NCBI RefSeq assembly: GCF_008364845.1
Contig: NZ_VTTP01000004.1
Coordinates: 62,001 to 126,000, forward strand
Source of the DNA: Actinotalea subterranea
GTDB lineage: Bacteria > Actinomycetota > Actinomycetes > Actinomycetales > Cellulomonadaceae
DNA: 64,000 nt
Direction: 5' to 3'
The notes below the pieces were generated by a model. That model made no database searches and was not told where the DNA came from. It saw only the letters and a program-made list of their open reading frames with translations. The position numbers and the translations under genes are program-made. Shown here piece after piece: positions 47,794 through 55,068 of this stretch. Positions within the stretch are counted from its first letter, which is position 1; the number at the start of each line of letters is the position of its first letter.

Positions 47794-49962
47794 GTGGGGG
47801 TGAGTCCGTCCGTGGAGGAACGCGAGGCATCGGGTGCGGGGCGACCCCTGACCCGGCGGGAGCTGCGCGCGCTCCGGGCGGCCGGGGAGAACGGTGCCGA
47901 GGACCAGGGCGCTCCGGACCACGGCTCCGAGGACGCAGGCGTCCCGGACGCGCACGCCCACGACCTCACGCCCCGGACGGGCCGTCGCCGCGCCGACGAG
48001 CCGGCGGCGCCTGAGCCGGCAGCACCCCAGCCGGGCGACCCCGAGCTGACCGCCGAGCTCCCGCGCGTCGCGTCGGAGCCACGGCCCGCGCCGGAGGCAC
48101 CGCCCGCGGCAACGCCCGAGCAGCAGCCCGTGCCGGAGCAGCAGCCCACGCCGGAGCCGCAGCCCGCGCCGGCGGACGCGGAGCCTCCGAACGACCCGTG
48201 GGCCGCCGCCGTCGGCTGGTCGCTGCACCAGCAGGTGCCCCGCACGCTCCCGCCTGAGCCGGACGTCGACGACGTCCGGTGGGAGCCCGTGGCGCCCGCT
48301 AGCCCCGACGCCGAGCCGACCGCTCCGCGGCGCGCATCGGTGATGGGCCGGGGCACGCCCGGCGTCGCCGGGCGACCGGGGCCGAGCCCGGCGCGGACCG
48401 CCTTCGGGCCGGGGGCGTCGAGCGGTGCGCAGACGGCCCAGGGTGCGAGCCCCTGGGTCCCGTCGTCAGGGGCGGGTGCCACCCCCGCACTGCCGCCCCG
48501 GGAGGCTGTGCCCGCCGGGACCTCGCAGCCCGGTCCGACCTCGTCCGCACCGACGGACGAGCCCGCCCCGGCCGTGCCGGTCTGGCCAGCCGTGGCGGAC
48601 CCCGCCGCGCCCGGCGTGCCCGAGCGTCGCTCCACGTCGACCCCTCGCGACACCGCCTCGACCCCTCGGGGCGCCGCTTCGGCCCCGCGGGGCGCCGCCC
48701 CGGACGCTGCCGGCCCTCCGGCCGCCGCGCAGGGCTTCCCCGGCGCCGTGGACGGGTCCGGCCCGCCGCTCCCCGGCCGCGTCGCACAGACCTGGCCGGG
48801 CCCCGCTGTCGGCGCGTCGACGACCGCACTGCCCTGGGGCCCCGCGGCCGGAGCCTCCGTCGCGCCCGCCGGGGGAGCTGGTCCCAGCGCCGGCGCGGCG
48901 GCCGGTGCGGACCACGACGCGCAGCTGGCCTCCTCGGGGGTCGACGGGTTCGACGTCGACCACGACCTCGGGGTGCCGTCGGAGGTCGAGACGCCGTTCG
49001 GGCAGGTCCCGGGCGCCCGACCCGGCGAGCTGCCCACGCTCACCGACCTGCTCGCGGCCCGGCCCGCGCCCGCGTCCGGACCCGCGGAGATGGGGTGGCA
49101 GGGGACGGTGCGGCGGCTCACCGGCGGCCTCGTCGCACCCGCGCCCGGCCGCCCCGAGCAGCTGCACCGCACGGCCGTCGCCACGGTGCAGCGCGGACTG
49201 GACGGCCCCAAGACGATCGTCGTCATCAACCCCAAGGGCGGGGCGCACAAGACCACTGCGACGCTCCTGCTGGCCGCGACCTTCGGGCTGCACCGCGGGG
49301 GCTCCACGCTCGCCTGGGACAACAACGAGACGCGGGGGACGCTCGGCTGGCGCTCGCGTGCGGCGGCGCACCACAACACCGCCGTGAACCTTCTCCAGGA
49401 CCTGGACAAGTTCGCCGACCCCGGCTCGGCGCGCGTCGGCGACCTCGACAGCTACGTGCGTTCGCAGGGGGCGGCGCAGTTCGACGTGCTCGCCTCGGAC
49501 GAGGACGCCGCGTCCGCCGCGTCGATCGACGCGTTCGCGTTCCGCTCGCTGCACCGCACGCTCGCGCGGTTCTACCGGGTCATGGTGGTCGACACCGGCA
49601 ACAACATGCGCGCGTCCAACTGGCAGGCGGCGATCGAGGCGGCCGACCAGGTGGTCATCGTCTCGACCGTCCGCGAGGACACCGCGCAGTCCGCGGCGTG
49701 GGCCGTCGACGCGCTGCGTGCCACGGGCCACGAGGACGTCGTCCGCAACGCCGTGACCGTGCTCTCGGCCCCCGCGCCGCGCGTCGACGAGAGGCTCGCC
49801 GAACGGCTGCACGCGCACTTCGGGCGCCTGACGCGCGAGGTCGTCGACGTCCCGTACGAGCCGTCGCTGGTCTCCGGGCGCCCCCTCGACTTCGACGCCC
49901 TGACGCCACCGACGCGTGAGGCGTGGCTGCGTGTCACGGCCGCAGTCGCGGAGGGGCTCTGA
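47794..49962 (+). CDS. MinD/ParA-like ATPase with long disordered N-terminus
   Basis: 722 residues. Up to about residue 400 it is a Pro/Ala/Gln-rich, probably disordered region containing the short motif PLTRRELRALRAAGE. The C-terminal 300 residues are a SIMIBI-class ATPase. It has the deviant Walker A region NPKGGAHKTT (residues 481-488 for KGGAHKTT), FDVLASDEDAAS, VMVVDTGNNMRASNW and TVREDTAQSA. In canonical members the fifth residue of the loop is Gly (KGGxGKTT); here it is His. Similar proteins accompany type VII secretion or cell-surface functions. The GTG at 47794 is uncertain. No ribosome site stands out. Confidence 0.8.
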   Translation: MGVSPSVEEREASGAGRPLTRRELRALRAAGENGAEDQGAPDHGSEDAGVPDAHAHDLTPRTGRRRADEPAAPEPAAPQPGDPELTAELPRVASEPRPAPEAPPAATPEQQPVPEQQPTPEPQPAPADAEPPNDPWAAAVGWSLHQQVPRTLPPEPDVDDVRWEPVAPASPDAEPTAPRRASVMGRGTPGVAGRPGPSPARTAFGPGASSGAQTAQGASPWVPSSGAGATPALPPREAVPAGTSQPGPTSSAPTDEPAPAVPVWPAVADPAAPGVPERRSTSTPRDTASTPRGAASAPRGAAPDAAGPPAAAQGFPGAVDGSGPPLPGRVAQTWPGPAVGASTTALPWGPAAGASVAPAGGAGPSAGAAAGADHDAQLASSGVDGFDVDHDLGVPSEVETPFGQVPGARPGELPTLTDLLAARPAPASGPAEMGWQGTVRRLTGGLVAPAPGRPEQLHRTAVATVQRGLDGPKTIVVINPKGGAHKTTATLLLAATFGLHRGGSTLAWDNNETRGTLGWRSRAAAHHNTAVNLLQDLDKFADPGSARVGDLDSYVRSQGAAQFDVLASDEDAASAASIDAFAFRSLHRTLARFYRVMVVDTGNNMRASNWQAAIEAADQVVIVSTVREDTAQSAAWAVDALRATGHEDVVRNAVTVLSAPAPRVDERLAERLHAHFGRLTREVVDVPYEPSLVSGRPLDFDALTPPTREAWLRVTAAVAEGL

Positions 49963-50001
49963 GGAGCAGCGCACGGCGGGCTCGTGGGCCAGGATGGACG
50001 C

Positions 50002-50937
50002 ATGACTGACGCGACGACGCACAGCAGCCAGACGCACGCGACGCAGACGACACCCAGCGTGGACCCGGGGCCCACCGACCAGCGGGTGGGGCCCGCGGTC
50101 GAGACGGCCCGCACGGCGGTCGTCACGGGAGCGGGCCGGGGCATCGGACGGGGGCTCGCCCTCGGGCTCGCGGCGCACGGATTCGACGTGGTCCTCGTCG
50201 GGCGCACGCCCGAGCGGCTCCACGCGGTCGCCGCGGAGATCACGGACGCCGCGACCGCGGCCGGCCGCACCACGCCGCGCGTCGTCGTCGTCCCGGTCGA
50301 CCTCACCGACGGGCCGGCGGTCCGCGAGGCTGGGCGCCGCATCGACGCCGAGCTCGACGACCTCGGTGGTGCGGGTCTCCTCGTCAACAACGCGGGTGTC
50401 ATCGAGCGACGTGAGGCCCCGTTCGCGGAGGACGACGTCGAGGACTCGTGGCGGGTCGTCGAGGCGAACGTGCGCGGACCGCTGCTCGTGACCCACGCCC
50501 TGCTGCCCGGGATGCTCTCGCGCGGTGGCGGCCGGGTCGTCAACATCAACTCGGGTGCGGGCCACCGGGGGTCGACGGACTACACGGGGTACGCGATCAG
50601 CAAGGGCGCCCTCGCGCGCATGACGACGGTCCTCGACAGCCAGTACCGCGACCAGGGGCTGCGCATCTTCGACCTCGCCCCCGGCGTCGTGCCCACGGAC
50701 ATGACCGCGTCGATGCCGGTGCACGAGGGGCGCACCGAGTGGACCCCGGTCGAGGCGAGCGTCGAGCTGCTCGTCGCGATCGCCTCGGGCGAGCTCGACG
50801 CCCTCTCGGGGCGGTTCCTGCGCGCGGGGGCTGACACGGTGGCCGCGCTCACGACGCACGCCTACGACATCGTGGTGACCGACGCCCGACGCCTCCGCCT
50901 CGTCCCGTACGGCCCGACGGACCCGCTCGTCCCCTGA
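50002..50937 (+). CDS. Short-chain dehydrogenase/reductase
   Basis: 311 residues. The N-terminus of about 45 residues is Thr/Gln-rich. Then comes VVTGAGRGIGRGLALGLAAH (TGxxxGxG), a VVPVDLTD acidic turn, LLVNNAGVIE, INSGAGHRGSTDY and the catalytic YAISKG (Tyr-x3-Lys). LAPGVVPTDM ends the core. It is a classical SDR; the substrate cannot be inferred. ATG 50002 lies 6 nt after CAGGAT. Confidence 0.88.
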   Translation: MTDATTHSSQTHATQTTPSVDPGPTDQRVGPAVETARTAVVTGAGRGIGRGLALGLAAHGFDVVLVGRTPERLHAVAAEITDAATAAGRTTPRVVVVPVDLTDGPAVREAGRRIDAELDDLGGAGLLVNNAGVIERREAPFAEDDVEDSWRVVEANVRGPLLVTHALLPGMLSRGGGRVVNINSGAGHRGSTDYTGYAISKGALARMTTVLDSQYRDQGLRIFDLAPGVVPTDMTASMPVHEGRTEWTPVEASVELLVAIASGELDALSGRFLRAGADTVAALTTHAYDIVVTDARRLRLVPYGPTDPLVP

Positions 50938-50950
50938 GGCCCCGGACGCA

Positions 50951-50987
50951 CCGGTGCCCGGCCCGCACGTCGCGGACCGGGCACCGG
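50951..50987. terminator. Bidirectional hairpin between SDR and glycosyltransferase
   Basis: CCGGTGCCCGG (50951-50961) pairs with CCGGGCACCGG (50977-50987). Confidence 0.8.
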
Positions 50988-51004
50988 GTGCTGGTGGTGC
51001 GGTG

Positions 51005-52054
51005 TCAGGCTCCGAACCACTCGTGGACGCGGTCCGCGATGGCCTTCTCGAAGAGGTCGTCGTCGTGCCGGGCCTTGAGCCACTCCGCGAAGCTGCCGCC
51101 CGAGGCCTCGTCGAGCTCACGGCGGCAGGCCGCCGTGTCCGTGACCGCGCGGTACAGCAGGTCCTCGGCCTCGGCGGGCGTCCGGTACACGAACGGGTAG
51201 CCCGAGGGCAGGATCGCCCGGACCCAGGGCCGGTCCGGGAACACGCCGATCGCGCCGGCGACGAGCGCCTCGATGTACTCCAGGCCGTACGACTCCTCCG
51301 TCGCGGTCGCGAGGAACGCCGTCGTGCGCGCGAGCGCCTCCCAGTAGTCCTCACGGCTCGCGGTCAGCGGCCCGACCCACGCCCAGTCCTTGCGGGACAG
51401 GGCCATCGAGCGCTCCGAGATCAGGTGCGACTCGTGGAGCCGTGCCTCGACGCGGATGGGCGTGCGCTTGACGACCCGCTCGACGACGTCGAGGAACAGC
51501 TGGGGCTGCTTGCGGTCCGTCAGGTAGATCGCCGGGTAGAGCACGACCGGGACGGACGGCTCCTGCCGGGGCTGGACGTGCTCGAGGCGGATGCCCAGGT
51601 TGACCCACGCGATGCGGGCCTTCTCGGCGACGGCCGGGATGGTCATCGCAGAGACGACCTCACGGACCTCGTGCGCCGTCCGCTCAGAGTTGGCGAAGGT
51701 CGGGAACAGCGCGCACGAGAGCGCGAGGGCCGCGCGCTGCACCTGGTGCGTGAACTGCGAGGTGTTCCACCACACGAAGTTCATGACCATGGGCTCGTCG
51801 CAGTTCGCCTTGAGCGTCTGCCACACGCCCACGGAGTCGATCACGTCCATGTTGATCACGACCGTGTCGGACCCGTCGACGAACTCGAGCGGGATGACGT
51901 CGAACCCGTCGCAGTGCCGCGGGCCGGGGCCGATGAGCAGCGCGCCCGGGAACACCCGCAGGAGGCGCCGGACGAGCGTCGCGCCGGCGTCGTGCCCGGT
52001 GACGTGCCCGTCGGCGTCGACCAGCGCGGCCTCGTACCGAACGGCGACCTTCAT
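51005..52054 (-). CDS. GT-B-type glycosyltransferase-like protein
   Basis: 349 residues. N-terminal MKVAVRYEAALVDADGH and a first domain with VVINMDVIDSVGVWQTLKA. After YPAIYLTDRKQPQLFLDVVE comes the GT-B nucleotide-binding half: AWVGPLTASREDYWEALARTT, TATEESYGLEYIEALVAGAIG with the EX7E-like Glu pair, and a C-terminal WLKARH helix. It resembles family-1-type glycosyltransferases that lack a signal; acceptor unknown. The ATG overlaps the hppA stop by 4 bp, so it is the second gene of the pyrophosphatase operon. Confidence 0.72.
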   Translation of the reverse strand: MKVAVRYEAALVDADGHVTGHDAGATLVRRLLRVFPGALLIGPGPRHCDGFDVIPLEFVDGSDTVVINMDVIDSVGVWQTLKANCDEPMVMNFVWWNTSQFTHQVQRAALALSCALFPTFANSERTAHEVREVVSAMTIPAVAEKARIAWVNLGIRLEHVQPRQEPSVPVVLYPAIYLTDRKQPQLFLDVVERVVKRTPIRVEARLHESHLISERSMALSRKDWAWVGPLTASREDYWEALARTTAFLATATEESYGLEYIEALVAGAIGVFPDRPWVRAILPSGYPFVYRTPAEAEDLLYRAVTDTAACRRELDEASGGSFAEWLKARHDDDLFEKAIADRVHEWFGA

Positions 52055-54816
52055 CGTTCGTCACCTGCTCCCGACTCGACGAGCTCCGGCTCGCGCGACC
52101 CGGCGGAGGCATGGACCGCATCGGCCTTCGTCCGTGCGTCGTCCGCGACCTTCGAGGTGCCTGCCGCCGGCGCGGTGCCCGTCGAGGCGGCCGCGTCGTC
52201 GAGCGTGCGGTGGTCGCTGCCGGCGTCGTCGGGCGAACCCGGCTCGCCTGCACCCTCGTCGTCGTCCGTGAGCGACGTCTGGATCCGCATGCCGTAGAAG
52301 GACCGGTAGACGAAGAAGGACGTCACGAGGAAGAACGCCGCGGAGAGCGCCAGGACCAGCGTGTGCAGCCCCTGGGCCTCGAGGCTCACGGCGAGCTCGA
52401 CGGCGAGGAGGCCGAAGAGGGTCGTGAACTTGATGACCGGGTTGAGCGCGACCGACGACGTGTCCTTGTAGGGGTCGCCGACCGTGTCGCCGACGATCGT
52501 CGCGTCGTGCAGCGCCGTGCCCTTCGCGTGGAGGTCGATCTCCACGATCTTCTTCGCGTTGTCCCACGCGCCGCCGGCGTTCGCCATGAAGATCGCCTGG
52601 TAGAGGCCGAACACGGCGATCGAGATGAGGTAGCCGATGAAGAAGTAGGGCTCGAGGAACGCGAACGCGAGGGTCGCGAAGAACACGCCGAGGAACATGT
52701 TGAGCATGCCCTGCTGCGCGTACTGCGTGCAGATCTCGACGACGCGTCGGGAGTCAGCCTCGCTCGCCTTGGTGACGCCGTCGAGCTTGATCGTGGTCCG
52801 GATGAACTCGACCGCGCGGTAGGCGCCCGTGGTGACCGCCTGGATGGAGGCACCCGTGAACCAGAAGATGATCGCGCCGCCGGTGATGAGGCCCAGCAGG
52901 AACGGCGGGTGGAGCAGCGAGAGGTTCGCCAGCCCCGTCGTCAGGCCCTCGGTGAGCGACATGATGATCGAGAAGATCATCGTGGTGGCGCCCACGACTG
53001 CCGTGCCGATGAGGACGGGCTTCGCGGTGGCCTTGAACGTGTTGCCCGCGCCGTCGTTCTCCTCGAGCATCTGCTTGGCCTTGTCCCACTGGACCGTGAA
53101 GCCGTGCTCGCGCTCGATGTGGCCGTCGATGTCCTCGACGTCCTCGATCATCGACAGCTCGTAGACGCTCTGCGCGTTGTCCGTGACCGGGCCGTACGAG
53201 TCGACCGCGATGGTCACGGGGCCCATGCCGAGGAACCCGAACGCGACGAGGCCGAACGCGAAGACCGCCGGGGCGATCATGATCGCGTCGAGGCCCTGCT
53301 CGCTGACGAGGAACGCGCCGCCCATGAGGCCGACGATCGCCATGCCGAGCCAGTAGGCGGAGAAGTTGCCCGCGACGAGGCCCGAGAGGATGTTGAGCGA
53401 CGCGCCGCCCTGCCGGGCGCTCTTGACGACCTCACGCACGTGCTTGCTCGCCGTGGACGTGAACGCCTTGACGAGCTCGGGGATGAGCGCCCCGGCGATC
53501 GTGCCGAACGAGACGATCGTGGCGAGCTTCCACCACAGGCCGCCCTCGCCGACCTCGCCGAGCACCACGTACGTGGTGGCGTAGGTCGACACGATGCAGA
53601 CCACGGACGTGACCCACACGAGCGAGCTGAGGGGCGTCTCGAAGTTCATCCGCTCCGCGTTCGCGTAGCGGGCACGCGCCCACGCGTCGTTGAGCAGGTA
53701 GGACAGGCCCGAGGCGATGACCATGACCGCGCGGACGACGAAGATCCACACGAGCAGGCTGGCCTGGACGGACGGCTCGTCGACCGCGAGGAGCACGAAC
53801 GTGATGAGCGCGACGCCCGTGACGCCGTACGTCTCGAACCCGTCGGCGCTCGGGCCGACCGAGTCGCCCGCGTTGTCGCCCGTGCAGTCGGCGATGACGC
53901 CGGGGTTCCGCGCGTCGTCCTCCTTGATCTTGAACGCGATCTTCATCAGGTCGGAGCCGATGTCCGCGATCTTGGTGAAGATGCCGCCCGCGATGCGCAG
54001 GACCGCCGCGCCCAGGGACTCGCCGATCGCGAAGCCGATGAAGCACGCGCCCGCGAGGTCGCGGGGGAGGAAGAGGAGGATCACGAGCATCATGAGGAGC
54101 TCGAGGCTGATCAGGACCATGCCGATCGACATGCCCGACTTCATCGGGATGCGGTGCACGGGGAGCGGCTCGCCCTTGAGGGACGCGAACGCGGTGCGGG
54201 AGTTCGCGTACGTGTTGACGCGGATGCCGAACCAGGCGACCGAGTAGGAGCCGGCCATGCCGATGAGGCTGAACGCCACGACCACGACCACGCGGCCCCA
54301 CGGGAAGCCCACGAGGACCCCGTAGTAGACGACGATCACCGTCGCGATGAAGACCCAGAGGATCAGCAGGAACTTGCCCTGCTGGATGAGGTACGCCTTG
54401 CAGGTCGAGTAGATGAGCTCGGAGATCTCGCGCATCGAGGAGTGCACCGGGAGACGGCGCAGCTGCACGTAGGCGACGAACCCGAACGCGAGCCCCAGGG
54501 CGCAGACGATGAGGCCGACCATGAGGAGCATGCGGCCCGAGCCGCCGCCGACCACGGTCACGCCGCTCAGGTCGGGGAGCACGAGGCTCGCCTCGCCGCC
54601 GCCGTGCGTGGCCTTGCCGTCGCCCTCGGCCGCGCAGCCGCTCAGCAGGAGCGCGACGCCGCCGAGGCCCAGGGCGCCGAGCAGCCGTGCGCGGCGGCGT
54701 GGACCGGGAGGAGCGGAGCCGTCACCCGGGCCGCCGCGGAGGCGGTGCCGGACGTCGTCGGATGTGCCTGTGAACGCGTCAGCGACGGCGCGTCCCTCGG
54801 TCGGAACTGTGCTCAC
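52051..54816 (-). CDS. hppA: Membrane-bound ion-pumping pyrophosphatase, divergent type
   Basis: 921 residues with about 16 hydrophobic segments. Core motifs: GGIFTKIADIGSDLMK ... EDDARNPGVIADCTGDNAGD (pyrophosphate/metal site), AKHV-like TASKHVREVVKSARQGGASL, ATKP-like GNTFKATAKPVLIG, and GGAWDNAKKIVEI with LHDATIVGDTVGDPYKDTS. Its divergent sequence, with ADCTGDNAGDSVG and the long insert VYELSMIEDVEDIDGHIERE, fits the Na+-regulated H+-pump clade known from Chlorobium limicola and Cellulomonas fimi. GNTxK suggests K+ independence. The N-terminus has a lipobox-like GVALLLSGC (residues 52-60) unusual for this family. GTG start is uncertain. It pairs divergently with ppdK. Confidence 0.92.
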   Translation of the reverse strand: MSTVPTEGRAVADAFTGTSDDVRHRLRGGPGDGSAPPGPRRRARLLGALGLGGVALLLSGCAAEGDGKATHGGGEASLVLPDLSGVTVVGGGSGRMLLMVGLIVCALGLAFGFVAYVQLRRLPVHSSMREISELIYSTCKAYLIQQGKFLLILWVFIATVIVVYYGVLVGFPWGRVVVVVAFSLIGMAGSYSVAWFGIRVNTYANSRTAFASLKGEPLPVHRIPMKSGMSIGMVLISLELLMMLVILLFLPRDLAGACFIGFAIGESLGAAVLRIAGGIFTKIADIGSDLMKIAFKIKEDDARNPGVIADCTGDNAGDSVGPSADGFETYGVTGVALITFVLLAVDEPSVQASLLVWIFVVRAVMVIASGLSYLLNDAWARARYANAERMNFETPLSSLVWVTSVVCIVSTYATTYVVLGEVGEGGLWWKLATIVSFGTIAGALIPELVKAFTSTASKHVREVVKSARQGGASLNILSGLVAGNFSAYWLGMAIVGLMGGAFLVSEQGLDAIMIAPAVFAFGLVAFGFLGMGPVTIAVDSYGPVTDNAQSVYELSMIEDVEDIDGHIEREHGFTVQWDKAKQMLEENDGAGNTFKATAKPVLIGTAVVGATTMIFSIIMSLTEGLTTGLANLSLLHPPFLLGLITGGAIIFWFTGASIQAVTTGAYRAVEFIRTTIKLDGVTKASEADSRRVVEICTQYAQQGMLNMFLGVFFATLAFAFLEPYFFIGYLISIAVFGLYQAIFMANAGGAWDNAKKIVEIDLHAKGTALHDATIVGDTVGDPYKDTSSVALNPVIKFTTLFGLLAVELAVSLEAQGLHTLVLALSAAFFLVTSFFVYRSFYGMRIQTSLTDDDEGAGEPGSPDDAGSDHRTLDDAAASTGTAPAAGTSKVADDARTKADAVHASAGSREPELVESGAGDER

Positions 54817-55068
54817 AGTGGCCCCAGCGTGGGTGAGAAGCGACTCTGCTGTCGGATTTCACGCTAGGGCCGCGGCCCCCGGCCGACCCGTGACCTTCGG
54901 CTCAGTGCCACCCGGGGGCGGCGTCGGGCGCTGCCTCGGGGCCGCGCGGCCGGCGCCGACACGCGGGTGCAGGGCCAAGGTCCCCTGCCGTTCGCGGCGA
55001 TCAGGCGCACCCTGGGGGGCAACGCGATGTCGGCGACGGGGCCGACGTCCCGCGCAGAGAGGCGCATC

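Noticed and set aside
52111-54867. 918-codon plus-strand frame antisense to hppA
   Set aside because: Composition is Arg/Asp/His-rich without hydrophobic segments. The opposite strand has all the pyrophosphatase motifs.
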